Shown here: positions 51,937-61,693 of the stretch, in pieces
Position numbering within the stretch: position 1 is the first letter of the stretch
Layout: each line of letters opens with the position of its first letter
Origin: JBKEBQ01 sp047973225
GTDB lineage: Bacteria > Bacillota_I > Bacilli_A > Erysipelotrichales > Erysipelotrichaceae
NCBI GenBank assembly: GCA_047973225.1
Contig: JBKEBQ010000016.1
Span: forward strand, 6,861-70,860
DNA length: 64,000 nt
Reading direction: 5' to 3'
Position numbers and translations under genes: made by a program
Notes under the pieces: generated by a model
Databases searched by the model: none
Told to the model about the DNA's origin: nothing
The model's input: the letters and a program-made list of their open reading frames with translations, nothing else

Positions 51937-52898
51937 TTAAATATATGTTTCTATTATATTACAGTTGCCAATAATTATAAACTCACCATATGCAGCCGGC
52001 ACAAAGATACTATCTCCTTTTTTAAAATCAATACTTTGTTGCTTTGATATGACTTCTCCTGAGCCTTCTAAAATAATTAATGAATGAAAACTTTTACTTG
52101 TTGCTTCTAATCTTATTTCTTTGCTCACTTTGTATTCAATTGTTGTAAAATATTCACTTGCAGTTAACAATGTTTTAGAACAGCTATTATCCATTGCCTT
52201 TTTTACTACTAGTTCACCATTTTTTCGCTAGGAGTTAAACAGCTGACATCCACTGCTTCTTGAATGTGTAATTCTCTTGGTTTTCCATTCACTCCTACTC
52301 TACCGAAATCATATACACGATAAGTAGAATTAGAATTCTGCTGAATCTCGCAAATTAGACATCCTGCACCAATCGCATGAATCGTGCCTGCTTTGATAAA
52401 AAAGCAATCACCTTTTTTTACTTCCACTTTATTTAAAACATTTAAAATTGTATCCTCTTTAATATGCTTCATAAACTCTTCTTTGCTAAGATTTTGATTT
52501 ACCCCATAGTATAAAAATGAACCTGGCTCACAATCAACAATATACCACATTTCATTTTTTCCATATTCGTGTTCTACACGCAATGCATATTCATCATCCG
52601 GATGTACTTGAATAGACAAGGCTTCTTGTGCATCAATAAATTTAATAAAAATTGGAAATTGATCAAAATGTTGCGCATTTTCTCCCCAAATTGATTTCCC
52701 CATTATACTTAAATATTCAATAAATGTTTCTCCTGCATATTCTCCCGTTGTTATCATTGATGAACCATCAGGATGAGCACTCAACTCTCAAGCCTCTGCT
52801 ATAATATCCAAGTCTGTTTTCATGTTATATACATCTTTTAGCTTTGTTCCACCCCAAATATAATCTTTGAAAGTAGGCTTTAACTTAATTATTTCCAT
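51937..52898 (-). pseudogene. manA: Broken second mannose-6-phosphate isomerase gene
   Basis: Full-length copy of the manA family in two broken frames. It starts at ATG 52898 after AAAGGA and reads IIKLKPTFKDYIWGGTK. Codon 37, tryptophan in the intact manA of this window (AEAWELSAH), is TGA at 52790-52788. A second lesion lies near 52220-52215, where a run of six A must have been seven A to keep frame (SEK-NGELVVKKAMD). The rest, including the active-site parts SIQVHPDD and KAGTIHAIGAG, is intact. Unlikely to be translated whole; reversion of the A-run alone would not repair it. Confidence 0.9.
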
Positions 52899-52932
52899 CA
52901 TTCATTTCCTTTCAATTGAGATACACCTATGC

Positions 52933-54534
52933 TTATTCATCAAATAGAGTATCTGCCAAGCCAACCAGAGATAAGCCTGCTACATATTTTTTATGATAAC
53001 TTTCAAACTCTTCTATATCATTAGAATCCGCCATTACAGTATCTAACTGAATATCATGGAAAACTTTAGTCATTAGATAATTATCTAATGAAATAGAACT
53101 ATGGTTCATATAACTTGCTAGTATTGCCATTCCCCATGCTCCACCTTCACTGGCAGTTTTCATTATTGAAATAGGAACATTGAGCGCAGAAGAAAGAGTA
53201 TTTTGTCCAACTTGTTTTGTTTTGAACAATCCTCCATGGCCTAAAATAAAGTCAATCTCTATTTTTTCATTTTTTTGAAGGATATCCATTCCAATTTTTA
53301 ATACGCTTACTGCAGAGAAAAGTTGCATTTTCATAAAGTTAGATAATGATAAATCACTATTAGAATCTCTAATAAATAACGGATATCCTTTTCTTATTTT
53401 CGTTATGTGTTCCCCTGCATGATAATTATAAAGAAGTATATTTTCATCAATCAAATCACCATCCATTGCTTTCATAACTAACTGATTAATTAAAACATTG
53501 TAATCCATTTGAATATTAAATGTTTCAAACAGTTCTTGAAACAATTTCATCCATGAGTTCAATTCGATAGTACAGTTATTGACATGAACCATTGCTACTA
53601 AATTTCCTTCTGGTGTTGTAACAATATCAATTTCATCATAAACCTTTGATAATTCCTTATCTAATACCACCATTGAAAAAATGCTTGTCCCTGCTGAAAT
53701 ATTACTTGTTTTCTTTGAAATTGTATTTGTGGCAACCATGCCTGTTCCAGCATCTCCCTCTGGAGGACAAAACAAAATCCCACTCTTCAAGTCTCCTTCA
53801 GGATCTAATAATAATGCTCCAGAATCCGTCAGATACCCTGCATTTTCACCTGCTTGTAGAACCTTTGGTAAAATGCTTCTTAACTTCCAACGAAAGCTTT
53901 TGTTTCTTATTAAATCTTCAAATTTAATTATCATATCATTATTATAATTCTTTGCAGTAACATCTATTGGAAAAATCCCTGAAGCTTCCCCTATACCAGT
54001 CACAAAATTTCCTGTAAGTTTATAGTGGACATATACAGAAAGTGTTGATAAATGTTCTATATTCTTAACATGTTTTTCAGCATTAAGAATTGCTTGATAT
54101 AAATGAGCAATCGTCCAACGTTGTGGTATTTTATAATTAAATGCCTCAGTTAGTTCCTTTGATGCAACTTCTGTAAATGTATTTTGCCAAGTACGAAAAG
54201 GAGTTAAAATATTATTCTCTTTGTCAAATGCCATATATCCATGCATCATTCCACTAATTCCTATAAACCCAATTTTTTCTAATTTTATATTATATTTTTC
54301 TTTTACGCTTCGCTTTAAAGACTTATAACATTGTTGTATTCCTTTCCAAACATCATCAATCGAATACGTAAATATTTTATTTTCATATTTACTTTTCCAT
54401 GAATAATTACCTGAAGCAATGAGATTATGGCTATTATTATCAATAAGTACAGCTTTAATACGTGTTGAACCCAACTCTATTCCCAAAGAGGTATTTCCAT
54501 TTTTTATTATATTCTCTATTTGTTCAGTTTTCAT
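52933..54534 (-). CDS. araB: FGGY-family kinase, probable L-ribulokinase
   Basis: FGGY sugar kinase of 533 residues, cytoplasmic. The N-terminal phosphate loop SLGIELGSTRIKAVLID (16-32), catalytic region in GFIGISGMMHGYMAFD near 91-106 and FCPPEGDAGTGMVATN near 258, and C-terminal ASEGGAWGMAILA near 465 are present. It lies with araA, araD and galM, so L-ribulose phosphorylation is the natural role. It is longer than Bacillus AraB-type kinases (about 500-560), within range. Ribosome site AGAGAGG precedes ATG 54534. Confidence 0.85.
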   Translation of the reverse strand: MKTEQIENIIKNGNTSLGIELGSTRIKAVLIDNNSHNLIASGNYSWKSKYENKIFTYSIDDVWKGIQQCYKSLKRSVKEKYNIKLEKIGFIGISGMMHGYMAFDKENNILTPFRTWQNTFTEVASKELTEAFNYKIPQRWTIAHLYQAILNAEKHVKNIEHLSTLSVYVHYKLTGNFVTGIGEASGIFPIDVTAKNYNNDMIIKFEDLIRNKSFRWKLRSILPKVLQAGENAGYLTDSGALLLDPEGDLKSGILFCPPEGDAGTGMVATNTISKKTSNISAGTSIFSMVVLDKELSKVYDEIDIVTTPEGNLVAMVHVNNCTIELNSWMKLFQELFETFNIQMDYNVLINQLVMKAMDGDLIDENILLYNYHAGEHITKIRKGYPLFIRDSNSDLSLSNFMKMQLFSAVSVLKIGMDILQKNEKIEIDFILGHGGLFKTKQVGQNTLSSALNVPISIMKTASEGGAWGMAILASYMNHSSISLDNYLMTKVFHDIQLDTVMADSNDIEEFESYHKKYVAGLSLVGLADTLFDE

Positions 54535-54555
54535 TTATTTCTGCCTCTCTTTCAC

Positions 54556-55581
54556 TTATTCAAAAGTATATGTAGTAGTACTACAAAATTTTTCTCCTTT
54601 TTTTAATATCATATCTGATTTTTCAGAAAAATTAATGTCGTTTGGCATCAATGAGGTTTCTATACAACATGCACACCTTCCGCGATACAAAGTTTTATTA
54701 TGTCCATTAATGGGCTCTTTATAATTTGGAACAAACAAGTGAAATCCTGGCAAATCGGTTAAGACTGTTAACTTATGTTTTGTAATTTCATCATATAATT
54801 CAACAACTTTCTTTTTATCTTTATCAAAGACTAAGAAATGATCATAACCATCTGCAAAAATATTCTGTTCTGATTTCTTTTTCTCTAATATTTCACATAT
54901 TTTTTGAGATTCAGAAAAGTCAAATGCTGTTCCTATAACTGATTTTAATTCACCTGTAGATAATCTATTTTTATCAATCAAAGCATAGTGAGATATATTT
55001 GCTTTCAAATATTGATTAACAATTGCTTGATTACTATCCCCTTGTAAAGAAAAATAGCTATGATTCGTAAAATTAACAATTGTATCTTCTGTGCTACTTG
55101 CTTCATATGTAATTGATAATTCATTATGAATTAATTTGAAATATACTTTAAACTTTAATTCACCTGGATATCCCTCTTCCATATGCGGACTTAAATATTC
55201 CAATACTACGCCATCATTTTTTATCGAATAAAAGAATTTTTTCCTATGAAATCCTTCTGCACCACCATGTAACGAATTTTTACCGTCATTACAAGCCAAA
55301 TTATACACAACATTGTTAAGTGTGAACTTTCCATTCTTAATACGATTTGCCACTCTCCCTATAGTCGCTCCGAAATATGTTGTATTGTTATTGTATTGAC
55401 TATACTCATCATAAGCCAACACTACATTCATATTATCTGATTTATGAATTATATTTGTTATTGTTGCACCTAAGTCAATAATTTTAACTATCAGTAAGTC
55501 TGATTCTAAAGTAAATTCTGTAATGTTTTCATTATTTAATATATGGATCTGTTTTATGATGGATAAGGCTTTATTGTCCAT
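54556..55581 (-). CDS. galM: Aldose 1-epimerase
   Basis: Interconverts sugar anomers (341 residues). The family site residues lie in FGATIGRVANRIKNGKF (R/N near 75-80), FTNHSYFSLQGD (catalytic H near 180), and DGYDHFLVFD near 250; the C-terminal catalytic glutamate lies in CCIETS near 312. ATG 55581 (MDNKALS) is chosen because it lies just before the araD stop and the longer start has no ribosome site. In an arabinose operon it speeds use of the right arabinose anomer by AraA. Confidence 0.88.
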   Translation of the reverse strand: MDNKALSIIKQIHILNNENITEFTLESDLLIVKIIDLGATITNIIHKSDNMNVVLAYDEYSQYNNNTTYFGATIGRVANRIKNGKFTLNNVVYNLACNDGKNSLHGGAEGFHRKKFFYSIKNDGVVLEYLSPHMEEGYPGELKFKVYFKLIHNELSITYEASSTEDTIVNFTNHSYFSLQGDSNQAIVNQYLKANISHYALIDKNRLSTGELKSVIGTAFDFSESQKICEILEKKKSEQNIFADGYDHFLVFDKDKKKVVELYDEITKHKLTVLTDLPGFHLFVPNYKEPINGHNKTLYRGRCACCIETSLMPNDINFSEKSDMILKKGEKFCSTTTYTFE

Positions 55582-56263
55582 AATATGAATTTGGACCATG
55601 CTTTCTATTATAATGCTTATCTAGTAAGTCTTTTTGCATGGATTTAACCTCTTTATTTAATGTCAATGTTCCATATGCCATTTTAGCACATTCTTCCATA
55701 ACCACTGCTTGATAAACGGCATTTATACCGTCAGTTCCCCAAACAAATGGTCCATGGCTATGTACAAGCACTCCTGGGACATTATTTGGGTTTATTTTCA
55801 AATTCTCAAAAGTTTCTACAATAACCGTGCCCGTCTCTTTTTCATAATCGCCTTCTATTTCAGCTTTTGTCATTAATCTAGTGCACGGAATTTCCCCATG
55901 AAAATAATCTGCTTGTGTTGTGCCTAGCGCTGGGATTCCTAACCCAGCTTGTGCAAAAACAGTTGCCCATCTTGAATGTGTGTGTACAACACCTTTTATA
56001 TCTGGGAAATTCCTATACAATTCAATGTGTGTCATTAAATCACTTGATGGTTTCAAGTTCCCATCAACAACATTTCCATACAAATCACAAATTACAATAT
56101 CTTGTGGTTTCATCTCGGCATATTCAACTCCACTTGGTTTAATTGCTATTATTTTATTATCACGATCTATTTCTGATACATTACCCCAAGTAAATGTAAT
56201 AAGATTATATTTTGGTAACAAAAGATTTGCTTCCCAAACTTTCTTTCTCAACTCTTTGTACAT
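55571..56263 (-). CDS. araD: L-ribulose-5-phosphate 4-epimerase
   Basis: Class II aldolase-type epimerase (230 residues) converting L-ribulose 5-phosphate to D-xylulose 5-phosphate. Zinc histidines are in VVHTHSRWATVF (H95 and H97 region) and PFVWGTDGINAVY context, with LVHSHGPFVWG (H171) as third ligand; N-terminal KYNLITFTWGNVSEIDRD and IAIKPSGVEY bind phosphate. Overlaps galM by 11 bases; begins 5 bases after the araA stop. Start follows AAAGGAT-type weak ribosome site. Confidence 0.93.
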   Translation of the reverse strand: MYKELRKKVWEANLLLPKYNLITFTWGNVSEIDRDNKIIAIKPSGVEYAEMKPQDIVICDLYGNVVDGNLKPSSDLMTHIELYRNFPDIKGVVHTHSRWATVFAQAGLGIPALGTTQADYFHGEIPCTRLMTKAEIEGDYEKETGTVIVETFENLKINPNNVPGVLVHSHGPFVWGTDGINAVYQAVVMEECAKMAYGTLTLNKEVKSMQKDLLDKHYNRKHGPNSYYGQ

Positions 56264-56267
56264 AATA

Positions 56268-57752
56268 TTATCCTTTCAACTTCCAAACTATATCATTCCA
56301 TACAAGTTCTTTACGGAATTGATTCAAATCAAGATCTTTACCAATGTGAATAAATTCAATTTGCATGATTTCAGCAAAATCTCTCATAATTTCTGATGTT
56401 AAATCGTAACTCAAAACACTATGATGAGCGCCTCCTGCATATATCCATGCTTCAGTACCTTGTTCCAAATTAGGTAATGGTTTCCATAATACTCCAGCCA
56501 CTGGTAAATTAGGCATATCATTTACTTGTTCTTGACACACAACATCATGACATATCATACGAAATCTATCTCCCATATCTACTAAAGTAACCAAGATTGC
56601 ATTTCCTTTTTTTGCTTTAAATACTAATCGTGCTGGGGCTTCTCTATCACCTATACCTAAATCACTAACAATTATTTTTGGCTTTTCTGCAGAAAAACTT
56701 GGACATACTTCAAGCATATGCGATCCCATATTAATGCTATTTTCAGGATTCAAGTGATATGTATAATCTTCCATAAATCCTGTTCCTCCATTTTTATCTG
56801 CAGCCATTTGCTTCATAACTCTACAAAGTGCAGCAGTTTTCCAATCACCTTCACCTGCAAAACCATATCCATTTCGCATCAAATTTTGCACTGCCAATCC
56901 TGGAAGTTGCTTTAATTCTTGTAGATCTTGGAAATTTGTATGAAATGCATTATATTCTCCTTTTTCATTCATGCACTTTTCTATTGCTATTTCTTCTCTT
57001 GCTTGATATTGAATTGACTCAATATCATCAGTACTAAAATCATAATTATTTTTATATTCATTTAATTTTTCGCTGATTTCTTCTTTAGTAACATTATTTA
57101 CATATTCAATGATGTCTCCTACTCCATAGTAGTCAACAACCCATCCTAATTTTATTGATGCTTCTACCTTATCTCCCTCAGTTACTGCAACTTCTCTCAT
57201 ATTATCAGATATTCTTAAAACTCGAGTGTTTTGGCTTTCATGTGCTCCAATAGCAGCACGCATCCAACCATCAACTCTTTCACATGTTTTTGTATCTTCC
57301 CAATATCCACTGATTACTTTTTGAGGTATGCGCATACGGGCTAAAATAAATCCATGCTCTCTATCTCCATGTGCAGATTGGTTTAAATTCATAAAATCCA
57401 TATCAATACTTTCCCATGGAATATCTCGATTATATTGTGTATTAATATGTAATACTGGTTTCCTTAAAATATTTAATCCTGGTATCCACATTTTGCTTGG
57501 TGAAAATGTGTGCATCCATGTTATTATTCCAATACATGATTCATCGTCATTTGCTTTTGAAATCATATTATAGATTTCCTTTGAATTACGAACTACTGGC
57601 TTCCATACAATATTGCATGAAATAATATTGTTCTCATTCCATTTATTTACCATATCTTCGCTATGACAATCAACTTGTTTTAATGTGTCTTCACCATACA
57701 AATCTTGACTACCTACAATAAACCAAAAACTATATTTTACTAGTTTTTTCAT
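56268..57752 (-). CDS. araA: L-arabinose isomerase
   Basis: Converts L-arabinose to L-ribulose, Mn2+-dependent, cytoplasmic. ATG 57752 is preferred because AAGGAG precedes it; 494 residues is the usual length. Conserved parts include YSFWFIVGSQDLYGEDTL, ITWMHTFSPSKMWIPGL near 80 (active-site region) and FAGEGDWKTAALCRVMKQMAADKNGGTGFMEDYTYHL near 300-335, with catalytic E in GFMEDY and the histidines in MGSHMLEVCPSF and GGAHHSVLS. First enzyme of the pathway, upstream of araD, galM and araB. Confidence 0.97.
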   Translation of the reverse strand: MKKLVKYSFWFIVGSQDLYGEDTLKQVDCHSEDMVNKWNENNIISCNIVWKPVVRNSKEIYNMISKANDDESCIGIITWMHTFSPSKMWIPGLNILRKPVLHINTQYNRDIPWESIDMDFMNLNQSAHGDREHGFILARMRIPQKVISGYWEDTKTCERVDGWMRAAIGAHESQNTRVLRISDNMREVAVTEGDKVEASIKLGWVVDYYGVGDIIEYVNNVTKEEISEKLNEYKNNYDFSTDDIESIQYQAREEIAIEKCMNEKGEYNAFHTNFQDLQELKQLPGLAVQNLMRNGYGFAGEGDWKTAALCRVMKQMAADKNGGTGFMEDYTYHLNPENSINMGSHMLEVCPSFSAEKPKIIVSDLGIGDREAPARLVFKAKKGNAILVTLVDMGDRFRMICHDVVCQEQVNDMPNLPVAGVLWKPLPNLEQGTEAWIYAGGAHHSVLSYDLTSEIMRDFAEIMQIEFIHIGKDLDLNQFRKELVWNDIVWKLKG

Positions 57753-57783
57753 TATAATTCTCCTTTCACCTTTTCGATCAACT

Positions 57784-58929
57784 CTATGAAATCGATTTAA
57801 TTTCAGTATTATCAAAAATAATTTTTACATACTCATCGAACTCAATAAAATTATTTTCATCTAATTCATTTGCTAAAGTTATATCACAATCTTTAAACAA
57901 AATTTGGCAGTTTTCGCCGTTTCCTTTCATAATTGATTTCTTTCGAATACCTTCAATTTTTACATTATCAAATATTAACTCACGTAATGGTTTATTATTT
58001 TGCATCAATCTCTCTTCTCCATAAATATACTCAATAACTGCTGGAATATTTTTTATTTTAGAATTCTTAATTATTATCTTTTCTCCATTTTTTCTTATCA
58101 CATCTGGTCTTATAGAATAATATTTAAACAATCTATGAGTTTCATATGTATTTTCTTTTATATGTGGATATTTTCCAGGACCTTCGATTATACAATCGTC
58201 AAATACCAAATTATATCCACCTATCCTGAACACATTGCATGCCGTATTCATATAGCATTTTTTTACTATTAGATTCTCAATATCATATCCTGCAAAACAA
58301 TCATCACCTGTTTTAAGAGTACAATTATTAATTTCAATATTTGTACAATGATGCAAATTAAACCCATCATGACCTGCTAATATTGATACATTATTTGCAT
58401 GAACATTCTCACAGTTGTCAATCTGATGAGACCAATTCGCACAATTAATAAAAGTATAACCTTCCATATGGATATTCTGACATTGACTGAAAACTATACC
58501 CATTGGACCACGAAATTTCTCTTCACCATTTGGGTCATAGCATTCCATTCCATCAATTTTTGAGCCTTTTTCTCCTTTTATTGTTATATTGTTTTCATTA
58601 AATGCACATATAATTCCATATGCATAGTATTCAGGAAGATTCCATGCTTTCACATAATAGTCATCATACAAATACCTTAAGGTGCTAGGAACTTTGAAAT
58701 TAATATAATCCTCACAGTTCGTACTTCCTATTAATACTGCATTCTCTAATAAATGAAAGGTAATATTCGAATATAGACGTATACTACTGATTAAATAATT
58801 CCCTTCAGGTACTACAACTCTACCTCCACCATTTCTATGACAATCATCAATAGCATTTTGAAACGTTTCTGTCTGTAATTGATCTATATTTGACTTTGCG
58901 CCATAATCTAAAACATTATACCTATTCAT
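57784..58929 (-). CDS. GH28-like right-handed beta-helix glycosidase
   Basis: Beta-helix protein (381 residues) related to polygalacturonase-type GH28 enzymes. The start NVLDYGAKSNIDQLQTETFQNAIDDC and GGGRVVVPEGNYL match the family N-terminus; catalytic-type residues lie in the order GHDGFNLHHC near 183 and KTGDDCFAGYD near 207, while the GHG and RIK segments are not clear. No signal peptide, so it acts inside on imported oligosaccharides. Next to araA and a mannose-family PTS, arabinose- or galacturonate-containing oligomers are plausible substrates. Confidence 0.78.
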   Translation of the reverse strand: MNRYNVLDYGAKSNIDQLQTETFQNAIDDCHRNGGGRVVVPEGNYLISSIRLYSNITFHLLENAVLIGSTNCEDYINFKVPSTLRYLYDDYYVKAWNLPEYYAYGIICAFNENNITIKGEKGSKIDGMECYDPNGEEKFRGPMGIVFSQCQNIHMEGYTFINCANWSHQIDNCENVHANNVSILAGHDGFNLHHCTNIEINNCTLKTGDDCFAGYDIENLIVKKCYMNTACNVFRIGGYNLVFDDCIIEGPGKYPHIKENTYETHRLFKYYSIRPDVIRKNGEKIIIKNSKIKNIPAVIEYIYGEERLMQNNKPLRELIFDNVKIEGIRKKSIMKGNGENCQILFKDCDITLANELDENNFIEFDEYVKIIFDNTEIKSIS

Positions 58930-59336
58930 TACTCATCCTCCTCATCATTTTCTAGCGAAAACGAATTCATATATTTTATTTGACATTGAGCACTTTCTAC
59001 AATAGACTCAATTTTATCTGAAGATAACCTCTCATCACCCGGATATAGAGCGATTGCTAATGCAAGTGAAAGATTTACGCCACAAATCAAATGTGTATGT
59101 TCATTCATTAAAAAACAAAACGCTTGATTTACGCTTCCACCTTGCATATCAGTTAAAATAACCAATTCATCATCTTTATTTAGTAATTTTTTAAATTCTT
59201 CAATTTGGTCAATTAATGGTGTATCATTAACATACGCACTAATAGAATACACATTATTCATACTTGTCAAAAATTCTAAAGTCTTTTTCATTCCATCTGC
59301 TAGCATACTATGTGATGCTATTAATATTTTTCTCAT
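58929..59336 (-). CDS. PTS EIIA, mannose family
   Basis: Mannose-type EIIA phosphocarrier (135 residues). The phosphohistidine is H9 in MRKILIASHSMLADGM, and the second conserved part DDELVILTDMQGGSVNQAF is at about 58-77. It shares one base with the start of the GH28-like gene. It passes phosphate to the EIIB encoded by the first gene of this PTS set. The four genes form a full mannose-family PTS. Confidence 0.93.
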   Translation of the reverse strand: MRKILIASHSMLADGMKKTLEFLTSMNNVYSISAYVNDTPLIDQIEEFKKLLNKDDELVILTDMQGGSVNQAFCFLMNEHTHLICGVNLSLALAIALYPGDERLSSDKIESIVESAQCQIKYMNSFSLENDEEDE

Positions 59337-59386
59337 TTTATTCTCCTCATATAATCATTAAAAAAGCGCTAATTAAAGCGCTTCAT

Positions 59387-60193
59387 TTATGCACTAAGCA
59401 CACCAAAGAAAGCAGCTACCATTGCAAAAACAATCACTACTATTATTAATTTAGACATACTAACATTTTTCTTTGCTAATAATTGATAGCAAATAAATGT
59501 AAATATTACAGGTAACATACTTGGCATTACTTGGTCAATTAATGGTTGAATTTCTTGTGTTACTTCCCCTGATGTAAATGTCAAAGGAACATTAATATTT
59601 ACAACACCAGAGATTAATCCTCCAACAACTACTAGACCTAAAACTGAAGCAGCTTCTGTCAATGTATTTATTTTACTTCCTAATGATGATAAAATCTGTA
59701 ATCCTTTATTGTATCCAAAGTGAACTAATCTTGTTCTTAAAAAGAATAAAATAACCCACATTGCACTCCATATTATTGATAATAAAGGATTGCCTTCTAA
59801 TAACATGTAACCTGATAATGAACCCATAATAGTTGGAAACAATACGAATATTAAGGTATCTCCAATCCCTGCTAGAGGCCCCATCATACTAGTTTTAAAA
59901 TCTATGATAGTATCTCTTGCTGCAGAACCCTGCGAATCTTCTAGTGCTAACACTGCACCAATAATTACATTAACCGTCCACGGATTTGAATTAAAATAGC
60001 GATAATGTGATAATAATGCAGATTTAAATTCTTCATCATCTTGATATATCTTTCTTAATGCAGGTGCTAATGAATAAGCAAATGTTCCACCTTGTAAAAC
60101 TTCATAGTTTAGTGTTGAACATGACATCATCTGCCAACGATATGCAGCAGTTGTTATATCTTTTTTTGTTAATACTGTATTACTCATCTTCAT
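59387..60193 (-). CDS. PTS EIID, mannose family
   Basis: Membrane component (268 residues). The cytoplasmic N-terminus TKKDITTAAYRWQMMSCSTLNYEVLQGGTFAYSLAPAL is the EIID signature, followed by MMGPLAGIGDTLIFVLFPTI. Several hydrophobic helices fill the C-terminal half. Overlaps EIIC by 14 bases. With EIIC it makes the translocation channel; substrate is not shown by sequence. Confidence 0.93.
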   Translation of the reverse strand: MKMSNTVLTKKDITTAAYRWQMMSCSTLNYEVLQGGTFAYSLAPALRKIYQDDEEFKSALLSHYRYFNSNPWTVNVIIGAVLALEDSQGSAARDTIIDFKTSMMGPLAGIGDTLIFVLFPTIMGSLSGYMLLEGNPLLSIIWSAMWVILFFLRTRLVHFGYNKGLQILSSLGSKINTLTEAASVLGLVVVGGLISGVVNINVPLTFTSGEVTQEIQPLIDQVMPSMLPVIFTFICYQLLAKKNVSMSKLIIVVIVFAMVAAFFGVLSA

Positions 60194-60947
60194 CCTCCCC
60201 TAGACTTACTAGTGAAGCCTCATTATTTCTTCTATAAAAATCAAAAGCTAAAGCAAATCCAACAATTGCAATACCTAAAATAGGAACTTGTAGATACGCA
60301 GATAAAACAAATCCTATTAGTGCATAGTTTATGTATTTTTTTACTGGCATATATTTCAGCAACATTGAGAATCCAACAACAGGTAGTAATGCACCAGCTA
60401 AAGAAAGTCCCTGTGTTACCCATTCTGGAGTAACATCTAGGATTTGATTTATAAATGAAGCTCCTAATGTTACTGATAACAATACAGCAATCGCTGCTTC
60501 TAGCCCAAATAAAATCCAACAAAGCAATAGCAAACGCTGACCAGATTTTGCATTTCCTTCAGCTACCATTTTTTCTGATTTCCTTACAATTATTCCATTA
60601 ATCAGGCGAACAATAATATCCATTTGGACACCTAACATTCCTACTGGAATTCCTAGTGCTAATCCTGCTTCTATTCCCTTACCAGTACCAACAGCAACAG
60701 CAGTTGCAATAATTGTTGCCCATCCATATCTTGGAGTGGATGACCCTCCTACTGCTGCAACTCCTAGAGACATCAATTGTAGAGTTCCCCCTACAACACA
60801 TCCTGCCCCTAAGTCTCCTAATAAAAATCCTGTGACTGGTCCAATAATTCCTGGATAAATTAATCCAAATCCTTGTGGGCCCATTTCATCCATTTGCATT
60901 ATAAATGCCAAAATTGTAACAATTACAATTTGAATCGGTTCTAACAT
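60180..60947 (-). CDS. PTS EIIC, mannose family
   Basis: Membrane component (255 residues) of the mannose-family PTS with about eight hydrophobic segments. QMDEMGPQGFGLIYPGIIGPVTGFLLGDL near 17-46 and GGTLQLMSLGVAAVGGSSTPRYGWATIIATA near 52-82 match EIIC of mannose/sorbose/N-acetylgalactosamine types. It follows the EIIB gene after 11 bases. Confidence 0.93.
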   Translation of the reverse strand: MLEPIQIVIVTILAFIMQMDEMGPQGFGLIYPGIIGPVTGFLLGDLGAGCVVGGTLQLMSLGVAAVGGSSTPRYGWATIIATAVAVGTGKGIEAGLALGIPVGMLGVQMDIIVRLINGIIVRKSEKMVAEGNAKSGQRLLLLCWILFGLEAAIAVLLSVTLGASFINQILDVTPEWVTQGLSLAGALLPVVGFSMLLKYMPVKKYINYALIGFVLSAYLQVPILGIAIVGFALAFDFYRRNNEASLVSLGEDEDE

Positions 60948-60958
60948 TTCATTTCCTC

Positions 60959-61423
60959 CTAATATTCTACTTTAGAATCCGCAGGTACATACTGAATAAA
61001 TGTATGAACACCTTCGTTCTTTATTTTATTCAAAAATTCTTCATCTTTTTCACTACATGAATATCTGCTTGATAGCTTTATAGTTTCATCAGGCAAATAA
61101 CCAGATCCTCCAATATTCAATTCTTTTATTGATATACCATTATCCAATAAAAGCAAAAATGTCTCTGGTTTCTTTGCAACTACAAATACCCTTTTTCCTT
61201 TATATTTTCCCTCTTTAAAATTGTTAATTGCAGTTTCCAAAGTAATAATTGACAAGGGGATTCCTGCTGGTCTCGCAATTTTCATAATTTCCTTTTTCTG
61301 TGGATCTGAGGCTACTTCATCATCAATTATCATTAATCGCTCACATTTTGTATGTTGTGCCCACTGCGTTGCAATAATTCCATGTAATAGCCGATTATCC
61401 AATCTACCTAAAATAATATCCAT
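60959..61423 (-). CDS. PTS EIIB, mannose family
   Basis: EIIB phosphocarrier (154 residues). The phosphohistidine is H14 in LGRLDNRLLHGIIATQWA; ATG 61423 is chosen because GGAGG precedes it. It is the first gene of a long leftward operon: EIIB, EIIC, EIID, EIIA, GH28-like, araA, araD, galM, araB and the broken manA. PTS uptake and the Ara kinase would both phosphorylate sugars, so the PTS probably takes in an oligosaccharide rather than free arabinose. Confidence 0.93.
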   Translation of the reverse strand: MDIILGRLDNRLLHGIIATQWAQHTKCERLMIIDDEVASDPQKKEIMKIARPAGIPLSIITLETAINNFKEGKYKGKRVFVVAKKPETFLLLLDNGISIKELNIGGSGYLPDETIKLSSRYSCSEKDEEFLNKIKNEGVHTFIQYVPADSKVEY

Positions 61424-61528
61424 ACATTCCTCCATTCAGTAAAAACCTAACTTTATTTTCACTTGCACATCGATGTTTAAGTAATTACATATTATCATCA
61501 AACAAATAAAGAGTAAGTAGAATACATA

Positions 61529-61546
61529 GACAATAGGTGGACAATG
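61529..61546. promoter_or_regulatory. Candidate AraC-family binding site
   Basis: GACAATA (61529-61535) and GACAATG (61540-61546) repeat in the same direction with an 11-base period, about one helix turn, in the region between the PTS operon and the divergent araC-type gene. An inverted repeat CTCAA-tatt-TTGAG lies at 61571-61584. Direct repeats are typical of AraC-type sites. Confidence 0.45.
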
Positions 61547-61693
61547 TTTACCATATTTCATACTATAATCTCAATATTTTGAGTAATATCTATGTTTTAT
61601 CACAAATAATTGCAAAAATAACTTTATTTTTTTTTGCAGGGTAGACAAAATCCACCCATTGATTTATACTCTAATTGCAAAGGAAAATATATA

